Assembly: GCA_021776915.1 (NCBI GenBank)
Contig: JAIQZU010000006.1
Span: forward strand, 90,259 to 154,258
Length of the DNA: 64,000 bases
From: Candidatus Scalindua sp.
GTDB lineage: Bacteria; Planctomycetota; Brocadiia; Brocadiales; Scalinduaceae
Direction: 5' to 3'
A program made the translations under genes and the position numbers. Shown here one piece after another: positions 50,323 through 58,973 of the stretch; position 1 is the first letter of the stretch, and each line of letters starts with the position of its first letter. The notes under the pieces were generated by a model. The model saw only the letters and a list, made by a program, of their open reading frames with translations, searched no databases and was not told where the DNA came from.

Positions 50323-52248
50323 ATGTTATTAAGAAAATTATTAGGCGAGATCTTGGCTGATATGGGGTTTGTTACAGAACAACACCTTGAGAAGGCGTTG
50401 ACAAAACAGAAGAAGCTGTATGAAGACAAGGCGTTGCCGGAACGAATACAAAGGTTCAAGCTTGTTTCCGAAGCGCGATTAGCTACGGGCACAACTCCAA
50501 TGCTGGGTCAGATATTAATAGACATGGGAGTTGCTACAAAGGATCAACTTGAACAGGCAATAAAAAAACAGGATAAAATGATAGAAGTGTATAAGTTGTT
50601 GCAGAATGAAAAACTGGGAGCCACTGTGGAGGAATGTTCGATAATTAATTCTACCCTGAATATTGCTGAAGTATTAGAAAGTATCATGAAGTATGCAAAT
50701 CGAGTGACAAGCTCAGTCGCAAGTACGCTGATGCTGCTGGATGAAGAGACTGGAGAGTTGGTATTCAGTGTTCCAACAGGACCAAAGTCGGACGAACTGA
50801 TTGATTTTCGCCTCCCGCCAGGGAAAGGAATTGCGGGTTGGGTTGCTGAGAATGAACAACATCTTTTAATCCCTGATGTTAAGAAAGATAAGAGATTTTA
50901 TGGGAAAACTGATGAAAAAAGCGGGTTTGAAACAAAATCAATACTTTGCGTTCCACTTAAGGCAAAAACGAAGATGATAGGTGTATTGGAGGTTATAAAT
51001 AAGGTCGATGATACTTCTTTTACTGAAGAGGATGCTATGTTACTGAATATCTTTGCAAACCAGGCTGCTGTAGCAATTGAGAATGCCAGATTCTACGGTG
51101 AATTAAAAGATAGATATGAAGAGGAAAAACAGTTACAGGAAAAATTTGTAGAATCAGAGAAGCTTCGGGCAATGGGCCTGATGGCATCCGGCGTAGCACA
51201 TGATTTCAATAATATGTTGGCTATAATATTTGGAAATATAGATCTTATCGAGGTTGAAGATAATAAAGATATGATTTTGAAAAGGTTGGCCAAAATTAAG
51301 AAAGCTGCAGTAGATAGTGCTAACGTAATAAAAAGATTGCAAAAATTTACAAAGACAAATAGTGAAGATACACCGTTTCAACCAGTCGAGCTTAATGACT
51401 TAGTAAGGGAGTCTGTAGAACTAACAACACCGATGTGGAAAGATGCTCAACAGGAAAAAGGAATTAGTATTGAAATTGTAGAGAATTTTTCAGAAGAAGA
51501 ATTGATTATACATGCAAATGACTCTGATTTAAGAGAATCCATAATTAATCTGATATTCAACTCTATAGATGCAATACCACAGGGTGGAAGAATAAATATA
51601 GTAACATCTTTGAAGGATCAAAAGATATATTTAGAAATATCTGATAATGGAATTGGAATGACAGATGAAGCAAAAAGCAGGATATTTGATCCATTTTTTA
51701 CAACAAAAGGTGTAGGTCATAGTGGGTTGGGAATGAGTATGGTATACGGGATAATCAAAAAACATAATGGCATAATAAGAATAAAGACAATACCGGGAAA
51801 AGGCACATCTTTTACTATAGTACTACCAATGGGCAATGGAATAATAGAAGAAGACAAAAAATCAAGTCCAGTTATTGAGATGGAAAAAGCTAACATACTG
51901 ATTATAGATGATGAACCTGAAATAGGTATAATTTTATCAGAAGTGCTATCAAGCCATGGACATCAGACCTGTGTTTTCAGCAGAGGTAGAGACGGGCTAG
52001 AAGAATTTAAAACCGGTGATTATGAGATGTTAATAACAGATTTAGGAATGCAAGACATATCAGGATGGGAAATAATCAGCGTTGCCAGGCAGATAAAACC
52101 AGATGTGTTGATTGGTATGATAACAGGGTGGAATATATTAGTTGATGAAGCGAAGGAAAGAGGAGTAGATTTCTTAATAAACAAACCATTTCATGCAGAT
52201 TATGTACTGCTGGCAGTAGCAAATGCCGTAAAATCTAAAGCTAGTTAG
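50323..52248 (+). CDS. hybrid sensor histidine kinase (duplicated N-module, GAF, HisKA, HATPase, REC)
   Basis: A 641-residue protein: N-terminal tandem MshEN-like modules (LGEILADMGFVTEQHLEKAL; LGQILIDMGVATKDQLEQAI), GAF domain (about 115-255), dimer/phosphoacceptor motif GVAHDFNNMLAI with H293, ATPase box NLIFNSIDAIPQGG and DNGIGMT, DPFFTTK, GLGMSMVYGI, and a C-terminal receiver (ILIIDDEPE, D573 in LITDLGM). No membrane helix, so it is cytoplasmic. The histidine box with FNN is of the PAS/GAF-linked hybrid type. Could regulate the polysaccharide genes that follow. Confidence 0.92.
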   Translation: MLLRKLLGEILADMGFVTEQHLEKALTKQKKLYEDKALPERIQRFKLVSEARLATGTTPMLGQILIDMGVATKDQLEQAIKKQDKMIEVYKLLQNEKLGATVEECSIINSTLNIAEVLESIMKYANRVTSSVASTLMLLDEETGELVFSVPTGPKSDELIDFRLPPGKGIAGWVAENEQHLLIPDVKKDKRFYGKTDEKSGFETKSILCVPLKAKTKMIGVLEVINKVDDTSFTEEDAMLLNIFANQAAVAIENARFYGELKDRYEEEKQLQEKFVESEKLRAMGLMASGVAHDFNNMLAIIFGNIDLIEVEDNKDMILKRLAKIKKAAVDSANVIKRLQKFTKTNSEDTPFQPVELNDLVRESVELTTPMWKDAQQEKGISIEIVENFSEEELIIHANDSDLRESIINLIFNSIDAIPQGGRINIVTSLKDQKIYLEISDNGIGMTDEAKSRIFDPFFTTKGVGHSGLGMSMVYGIIKKHNGIIRIKTIPGKGTSFTIVLPMGNGIIEEDKKSSPVIEMEKANILIIDDEPEIGIILSEVLSSHGHQTCVFSRGRDGLEEFKTGDYEMLITDLGMQDISGWEIISVARQIKPDVLIGMITGWNILVDEAKERGVDFLINKPFHADYVLLAVANAVKSKAS

Positions 52249-52256
52249 TAAAACAA

Positions 52257-52865
52257 GTGTTTCTAAAATTAAACTGGATTCTTTTCATATCCGTGTTATT
52301 ACCTCTTGCAGGTTGTGCACAATCTCCATATCACTATAGTTTTTTACTTATAGATCCTTATGTCAAGAATCTCAAATACGAAGATGGAGATATTTCATTT
52401 CAATTTATCCCTACTGCTGAGCACATTTGGGTGTCGATATATAACAAGTCAGAAAACAGCGTCGATTTTATCAGTGATAAAGCAGAATACATTGATCCAT
52501 GGGGAGCAACTCACAATATTCTCTTTGGATGGATGTTTGCTTCTGTAATGAAGGATTTTGTAAGCAACGGTCTTTATTTAAACTCCATACGGATTGATCC
52601 AGAATCGGCAAGTGAAGGGAATATCTGGATTAACATATGGCCGGGGCCGGGGGCAGACATTGGTGATAGCCGGGTCACTATTACAGATACATCAATTGAA
52701 TATCTAGACCATGGTATGCTACCAGAGTATCCGCATCAGGGAAATGGGACTGGGCTCAAAGATACTACATTTTCTCTCATCTTGCCTATAGAGTATAGCG
52801 GGTATATGAAAGATTACGAATTTACGTTTATGATAACAGATGTAGAAATAACTGATCGTAAGTGA
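52257..52865 (+). CDS. predicted lipoprotein
   Basis: A 202-residue protein with lipobox LAGC (Cys20) after the hydrophobic stretch WILFISVLLPLAGC. Mature part is rich in strands (YKNSENSVDFISDKAEYIDP-like layout). GTG start at 52257, only eight bases after the kinase stop. No known family. May form a signal pair with the kinase, or be the first outer-membrane lipoprotein of the polysaccharide region. Confidence 0.65.
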   Translation: MFLKLNWILFISVLLPLAGCAQSPYHYSFLLIDPYVKNLKYEDGDISFQFIPTAEHIWVSIYNKSENSVDFISDKAEYIDPWGATHNILFGWMFASVMKDFVSNGLYLNSIRIDPESASEGNIWINIWPGPGADIGDSRVTITDTSIEYLDHGMLPEYPHQGNGTGLKDTTFSLILPIEYSGYMKDYEFTFMITDVEITDRK

Positions 52866-53781
52866 GGTTAATGGGAATCTCCTCTTTTGCGAGAGAGGAG
52901 GAAGAATGAATGAATGAATGTATGTATGACGAAAATATCATCTATCTTACTGGCTCTGAAGGGGGAAGCCGTTATTTATCATTTGTTTAGAGGGATACGC
53001 TCTACGTACTGAAAAACCCTCAAATAAACGAATAAGTTTTTGAAAGGTTGTTATTTTGCCTTAAGTCGTTATAAAACAAGTATTAACTTCTATTGAATTG
53101 TCCATTACGTACAATTTTACCTTTTCCAGTACCTCTTATCTCCTGATTAAAAGTGAATAGGTGTTATTTATACTTAAGGCTGTACAAATTCATAAAAATT
53201 ACTGGCAAAACGTAAATTATGTTTCTATCACACAACTTATGCAATCAGTTTGTACATAATATACTAAATATGGTATTTTTTTGTTGACATTGCCAAAAAG
53301 TTGTTTTATGCTTATTTATTACATAAGACATTACCCACTAAAAGTTTATATTAAAATTCCGCTTATGTGCAGCATCGGAAGCTTTTGTAAATTTGATTTA
53401 CCTGAATAAATAACCTTCCTCATTTTTAGACTTTAACAAATCATCAATGGCAAAGGCATCTTTTGCAATTTAAAAGTGCCTCACTTGCTACCACCAACAA
53501 AAAATTTCCAAGCCGTTTGTTCTACTAACACAAGATTGGGAGAGAAACAAATTTGGTGAAGAAACGCTACTTCCTAATCCAGGCAATAAGCCATCGGTAG
53601 ATCGTTTATTTACCAAATTCTTTTTTAGATTCTCTTGTGTTATTCATGAGATACTTAAATGAGTCTCAGAAATTGTTTTCAAATTTAGAAAACTTACAAC
53701 CTTGGGCATGTTTCATAGAATTATACTGCTGGCAGATTGTTGCCATCTGAAAAAGTTGCAAACAAAATTTGAGTCCTGATT
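52866..53781. other. gene-free stretch with a strong promoter
   Basis: Contains a hairpin CTCCTCT/AGAGGAG (52879-52900), a short ATGA/TGTA tandem repeat (52906-52928), the promoter at 53284 and a 470-base leader. No convincing gene. Confidence 0.5.
53284..53312 (+). promoter_or_regulatory. sigma-70-like promoter of the exopolysaccharide region
   Basis: TTGACA (53284-53289), 17-base spacer, TATGCT (53307-53312). It fits the consensus -35 exactly and the -10 in four of six. The next gene begins 470 bases further on, giving an unusually long leader that may be regulated. Confidence 0.55.
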
Positions 53782-56112
53782 ATGTCAAAACTTACAAACT
53801 TATTAATACCACTTATTATAATATCAACCGGAGTTGTCTCCTGCACAAGCCAGAGTCTTGTGAGAAAAAGTGATGTCCACCAACAAGCCCTGCTACAACA
53901 TGAGATGAAAGACGTGGCAGACCAAACAGGATATACAGAAATCTTCACGAAAAATAAGGCTCCAACAATAAATACAAAAAGTAAATATGCGGTTAATAAA
54001 GCTACCGGTAACGATAATGATGCAAATGCACGAAAGGCGATAAACCTCATTAGGAGGTCCAAGCCGGTCATCGTTGATTATGCAAACACAGTAGAAAACG
54101 ATCCCACTTATGAGGAATTTACCACTGTTAATCTTGTTGAGGAAACAGAAACGTTAACTGAAGCAGAAGAAGAGAGTGAAAAAAGGCATATTTACAACCT
54201 GCCTGAAGGGCAGCAGAACAAAAAAGATCTGAGTCCAGTAGGCCTTGCCCATCTTAATCTTGGAATTGCTTACGCGGAAAGAGATTTGTTTGATCAAGCG
54301 ATCCTGGAATTTCAGAGTGCGATAGAAGCAAATCCACATCATTTAGAATCACATGTACGATTAGGAACTACATATGGATTAAAAGGTATGACGAATGAAG
54401 CGCTATCTGAATTTAAGAAGGCAATAGATATTAATCTTAATGAAGCGGTTGCGAAGATCGTTTTTAATGCATTGCCAACAACTGCAAACCAGGAAGCAAG
54501 AACAGATGTAGTTAAGGCGCACATAAACCTGGGAAATGCATATAAGGAGGACGGGAAATTAAAAAGGTCACAGTCAGAATATGAAAAGGCTTTAGAGCTT
54601 AAACCGGAACATCCAATTGCCAGAAAATCATTAAGCGAAATATATTATAGCTTAGGTACTTCCTACATGGAGAATAAGAAATATGATAATGCTATCAATG
54701 CGTTTAACAAGGCATTGGAGTTAAACCCCGGTTCCCCTCAAATTAAAGATGTTCTTGGAAAAGCACATTATAATCTTGGCATAAACTATGCTAAGAACGG
54801 AGAACTCAATAAAGCAATTATAGAGTTTAATAAGACCATGGAGATTAATCTTAACTATGCCATGCTGGACAAAAATAAACTTAATATTATCGGTAAAGAC
54901 CAGAAAGCTGTTTCAGGTAACCACATTCATCAAGACAGAAATCGTCCGGATGAAAATGCAAAAAATAATATTAACGGCAATAAAAGAAAAGACAGTTCTC
55001 ATATAGAAGAAAAAGAGGAAGAGTTCCTCCGGAAACAAATGCCTCATAAGATTGATATTGTAGATGAGATGATACTGGCAGAAAAAGGTAATGCAATGGA
55101 ACCAGAATATGATCAAAATCAAGTAGAAAGCCAACACTCCCTCCTTCCTTCGCAAGAAGACAATAAGAGTAAATTAGTGCAATCCAATAAGGCATCATTT
55201 GAGACTGAACAATTACAGAAAGCGGATGATTCAGAACATGAAAAAGTACAGTTAGAAGCTGAAATATCTAATGAAGGCCAGGGCAAGAAGCAAATCCTGG
55301 AGAATGTTGCTCATCTAAAGACTGTGGATATCAAAGAAATGGATGTTAGTGATCTGAATTTCGTGGATCAAGAAAGAAATGCTTCTTTGCAAGTAAGAGG
55401 GGAAGAAGCTGAGAAATCAAACACATATAACATGGATAAGGAAAAGGAAATGTCCAAAGAAAGTTTAGCCCAATTCAACCAACCAGACGAGGACAAGATT
55501 GTTGCCATTCAGGCAAACTCTTCTATTGGGAAAGTGGAAAATAATATTCTTGCAGGTGCTCATGTTGTGCCAGGAGAGGTTGAAAGTACCTCAGGCCATA
55601 GGGTTTTCTCTTACTATATAACCAGAAATTATAAAGACAAAATAGGATTTAATGAAGCCATAAAGCAATATGAAGACGCTACAAGGAAAAATCATTATGA
55701 TAATAATGCTTTTCTTAGTCTTGCCCATGCTTATTATAGTAAAGCCATGCATCTTGACTATGCGATAGCAAGAAGGGAAGATGCGCCAGAAGGCAATCAA
55801 AACTTTTCAGTACAACGATTCTACCTTAATGATGATGCGGGTGATGAGGTAGCCAGTAAGGCAAGTTCAACTGAACAGACTAAAACACTCGAAGAATATA
55901 ATATGACTTTCCATAATAAATTAGGCAATATGTATCACAAAAAAGAGAGGTTTAGTGAGGCCATAGAAGAGTATAAGAATGCACTCAAGATTGATCCAAA
56001 TTCTTCAAAAACATTATATAGCCTTGCCTTTTCTTTCTCTAAAAAAGGTTCATATCCTGGTATTGCATTAAGGGGTAAAAACAATCCTGAAAGAACATTG
56101 TCTGGATTTTGA
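53782..56112 (+). CDS. TPR-repeat lipoprotein of the exopolysaccharide locus
   Basis: A 776-residue protein: signal peptide with lipobox VVSC (Cys21) after LLIPLIIISTG, a TPR array (about 150-320: AHLNLGIAYAERDLFDQAIL, YYSLGTSYMENKKYDNAINA, AHYNLGINYAKNGELNKAII), a low-complexity disordered centre (about 330-600), and further TPRs at the end (FHNKLGNMYHKKERFSEAIE). The last TPR stops partway. TPR proteins bind partners during polysaccharide export. Preceded by a 470-base leader with a good promoter. Confidence 0.72.
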   Translation: MSKLTNLLIPLIIISTGVVSCTSQSLVRKSDVHQQALLQHEMKDVADQTGYTEIFTKNKAPTINTKSKYAVNKATGNDNDANARKAINLIRRSKPVIVDYANTVENDPTYEEFTTVNLVEETETLTEAEEESEKRHIYNLPEGQQNKKDLSPVGLAHLNLGIAYAERDLFDQAILEFQSAIEANPHHLESHVRLGTTYGLKGMTNEALSEFKKAIDINLNEAVAKIVFNALPTTANQEARTDVVKAHINLGNAYKEDGKLKRSQSEYEKALELKPEHPIARKSLSEIYYSLGTSYMENKKYDNAINAFNKALELNPGSPQIKDVLGKAHYNLGINYAKNGELNKAIIEFNKTMEINLNYAMLDKNKLNIIGKDQKAVSGNHIHQDRNRPDENAKNNINGNKRKDSSHIEEKEEEFLRKQMPHKIDIVDEMILAEKGNAMEPEYDQNQVESQHSLLPSQEDNKSKLVQSNKASFETEQLQKADDSEHEKVQLEAEISNEGQGKKQILENVAHLKTVDIKEMDVSDLNFVDQERNASLQVRGEEAEKSNTYNMDKEKEMSKESLAQFNQPDEDKIVAIQANSSIGKVENNILAGAHVVPGEVESTSGHRVFSYYITRNYKDKIGFNEAIKQYEDATRKNHYDNNAFLSLAHAYYSKAMHLDYAIARREDAPEGNQNFSVQRFYLNDDAGDEVASKASSTEQTKTLEEYNMTFHNKLGNMYHKKERFSEAIEEYKNALKIDPNSSKTLYSLAFSFSKKGSYPGIALRGKNNPERTLSGF

Positions 56113-56193
56113 AATCTGAATTTTTGCTGGCTTGCATACAGTTACAGGTAATTGCAGATATAAAATCAGGCCTTCAATAGCTTTTTACCACTG

Positions 56194-56252
56194 CGTAGGG
56201 GGGGGGCGTACCCGCCTGTACCTATTCGGGCAGGTAACCATACGCCCCTACA
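56194..56252. repeat. GTAGGGGCGTA element, inverted copy, with G9 run
   Basis: Same unit as 30779-30831 but in opposite orientation: ACCCGCCTGTACCTATTCGGGC inner part. Its left arm has grown to nine G in a row, a length prone to slippage. Confidence 0.75.
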
Positions 56253-56389
56253 TTTTGCAATAGAAAGGGCCTTTTGGTTTGTTTTGTATGCACAGAGATG
56301 ATGTATACGTAATGCCTCTATTCTATTTGTTTATTTATCCTGTCAATCCCCTAAATCGTATTTGGTAAAAACCGGAGAACAAGAATCGA

Positions 56390-58930
56390 ATGGCGACTCA
56401 GTACGAATTAAATCTTAGAGATTATACGAGGATAATGCGGAAGAGAAAAGCTATTATCATCTTTTCCGCCGTCATGCTTGGGCTCTTCAGTCTGGTTTTC
56501 TCTCTCTCAAAGCAGCCTATACCATTGTATAAAGCAACATCAAGCGTAAGAGTAGAAAAGACAACGACGGTTACAGGGCTATATGTTGAGACTATATCAT
56601 GGTCTGATGCGGATAATTTAGAGACGCAATCCGCCATAGCAACCAGCATCCCTGTGGTCGAATTAGCTGCTAAAAATATGGGAATTATTGATAAAAAACT
56701 CTCCAGTCAGGAAATTAGAGATAATGCAGAAACAATGAATATCATCATTGGCCTGAAGAATAAGCTTACCACACTTGTGGAGGGTGAAACTGACATAATA
56801 AACATATCCGTAACCTCGGAGGATCGGAGATTTGCGATGCAATTGTCTAATGCCGTTGCCGAAGCATTTCAGGAAACAAACTCCAGAGAAAAGAATCTGC
56901 GTACATATGAAGCAAGGGATTTCATTGAAAGGAGATTAGGTGTAATTATCAAGACTTTGAAGGCATCTCAGCAGGACCTTAAGAAACTGAGACAGGAGAA
57001 ACGCTTTGTTTCAATGGATACTCATGCTAAAGATACCGCTCGAAAATTAAATGATGCGGAAGAAAGACTTCTTGACTCCAAAAAGAAGGAGGAGGATATT
57101 GAACAATTAATTGAACATCTTAAGTTCCAGAAATCTTTGCCCAAGGAGAAAATTGTAGGTTTTTATTCAAAGGAGATAAGTCCCGTGTTTACAACCCTCA
57201 ACGCTAAATTGGATACCCTGCAGTTAGAAAGGAACCAATTATTAATCGACTTTACTGTGAATCATCCCGAGGTAAAAAGAGTAGATACGGAAATAGATGC
57301 CATAACTCATAATATGCTGGACCATTTACTTGCCGAAAGGGGAAGGCACAAGGAAGTCCAGAAAGACGCAGATAGTGACAGGTCTAAGCAACTGAAAGTG
57401 TTTCTCACTCTTCCTGAAATTAGTTTTGATATGGAAAGAATTCAAAGCGATATCACCGGTTATCAAACACTCCTCAGGTCTTTAGAACAGAAATATCAGG
57501 AAGTACTGATTAAAGAAGCGGAAAGGATACAGGAAATAACATTAGTAAGACCTGCTATTTTACCAATTTTCCCGGTAAATCCGCCTACTACCAAAACAAC
57601 AACAGTGATTGGAACTCTCATAGGACTTATATTGGGAGTGGTCATGGCATTTGTACGTGAGACTATGGATACTTCCATCGGTACAATTGAGGATGTAGAG
57701 GAGTTTATTGGTGTTCCGGTTGTTGGGGTAATTCCGTTCATGGGTACTGAACAAATCAAAGATACATTGTTGAAAAAGAAAGATACAGAGTTGCCGGAAG
57801 AAGTACTCGAGTTGAATGCCAGATTAGTTTCTCATTTTGCACCAAGATCTACCATCGCAGAGAGCTACAGGGCTTTGCGTACAGGAGTAGAATTTATTGC
57901 AACGGAGAAGCAGATGAAAGTTATAGCAGTTACCAGTTCATCTATGAGGGAAGGGAAAACAACAGTAGTAAGTAATTTTGCCATGACGTCGGCGCAGATC
58001 GGCAAAAAGGTACTCTTGATTGATGCTGATTTAAGAAAACCAATGATAAGTACAATCTTTGGAATAGAAAGAGAGCCAGGGTTATCTGACGTTATACTGG
58101 GAAACTATAATTGGGATGAGGTGATAAAGACCGATACAGATATTATGATGGGAAAGATGGGCATGGAAGATATAACGACAACAGCACAAGGAATAAATAA
58201 TCTAAATATAATAACCTCTGGTTTGATACCGCCAAACACGTCAGAATTACTTAATTCCTCTAGAATGAATGAGATTATTGCCCAGGTCAAAGGTTCATAC
58301 GACATTGTATTGATTGATTCTTCACCGGTTCTCCCGACAACAGATGCTGTGATAGTAGCAGCAAAAGTAGATGGTGTGGTAATGATATACCAGGTAGGCC
58401 AAGTTGCAAGGGGCGCCTTGAAGCGCGCAAAGACGCAACTGGAGAACGCAAAGGCAACCGTAATAGGTGTGGTTTTGAATGGCCTTAAACCTGAAACAGG
58501 CAAGGATTATAAAGACTATGGTTATTATGGATATTATTATGGTTACGGTTCAGAAGAAAAGGAAGAACCATGGCACAAAAGATGGTTTAAGATGCCCATA
58601 ATAGTGGACAAATTTTTAGAAAAGATTAAAGGGAAGGAAGAAGAGGAACCTGGTATAAGTGAAGAAGAGCATAAGAATGGAATTGCAAAATGGTTCAAGA
58701 TACCTGATATAATAAATATGTTACTGGTAAGAATAAAAGGTGGCAAAGATAGTGCAGAAATTGAACCTCCCATGGCCAAGCCTACCCGAAAATCCTGGTC
58801 AGAAAGGGAAGGAAAAAGTTACTTTAAGGAAGGATCATGGCAGAGATGGCTGAAAATCATTATTCTTGTCATTGCGTCTACTTTCATATTTTATGGTTTA
58901 CTGTGGCAATTTGGCATCCTGAAGTACTAA
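56390..58930 (+). CDS. Wzc-type polysaccharide co-polymerase and BY-kinase with extra C-terminal tail
   Basis: An 846-residue protein: N-terminal Wzz domain with membrane helices near 20-40 and about 405-425 and the FPVNPPTTKTT block, then a BY-kinase with SSSMREGKTTVVSNFA (Walker A), LLIDADLRKP (Walker A') and IVLIDSSPVLP (Walker B), and the Tyr cluster GYYGYYYGYG. Odd: about 130 residues follow the Tyr cluster, holding two similar segments (WFKMPIIVDKFLEKIKG and WFKIPDIINMLLVRIKG) and a third membrane helix (IIILVIASTFIFYGLLWQF). It controls chain length and export. GGAGA precedes the ATG. Confidence 0.9.
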   Translation: MATQYELNLRDYTRIMRKRKAIIIFSAVMLGLFSLVFSLSKQPIPLYKATSSVRVEKTTTVTGLYVETISWSDADNLETQSAIATSIPVVELAAKNMGIIDKKLSSQEIRDNAETMNIIIGLKNKLTTLVEGETDIINISVTSEDRRFAMQLSNAVAEAFQETNSREKNLRTYEARDFIERRLGVIIKTLKASQQDLKKLRQEKRFVSMDTHAKDTARKLNDAEERLLDSKKKEEDIEQLIEHLKFQKSLPKEKIVGFYSKEISPVFTTLNAKLDTLQLERNQLLIDFTVNHPEVKRVDTEIDAITHNMLDHLLAERGRHKEVQKDADSDRSKQLKVFLTLPEISFDMERIQSDITGYQTLLRSLEQKYQEVLIKEAERIQEITLVRPAILPIFPVNPPTTKTTTVIGTLIGLILGVVMAFVRETMDTSIGTIEDVEEFIGVPVVGVIPFMGTEQIKDTLLKKKDTELPEEVLELNARLVSHFAPRSTIAESYRALRTGVEFIATEKQMKVIAVTSSSMREGKTTVVSNFAMTSAQIGKKVLLIDADLRKPMISTIFGIEREPGLSDVILGNYNWDEVIKTDTDIMMGKMGMEDITTTAQGINNLNIITSGLIPPNTSELLNSSRMNEIIAQVKGSYDIVLIDSSPVLPTTDAVIVAAKVDGVVMIYQVGQVARGALKRAKTQLENAKATVIGVVLNGLKPETGKDYKDYGYYGYYYGYGSEEKEEPWHKRWFKMPIIVDKFLEKIKGKEEEEPGISEEEHKNGIAKWFKIPDIINMLLVRIKGGKDSAEIEPPMAKPTRKSWSEREGKSYFKEGSWQRWLKIIILVIASTFIFYGLLWQFGILKY

Positions 58931-58973
58931 TAGAAGAATAGCTGTTAGCACCTTCTTGTGGAGAAAAACAAAA

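Noticed and set aside
52879..52900. Rho-independent terminator after the 52257 lipoprotein
   Set aside because: The CTCCTCT/AGAGGAG stem is good, but it is followed by GAAGAATGAA and not by a T-run.
53284..53781. c-di-GMP or molybdenum cofactor riboswitch in the leader
   Set aside because: No conserved core of either class could be recognised by eye.
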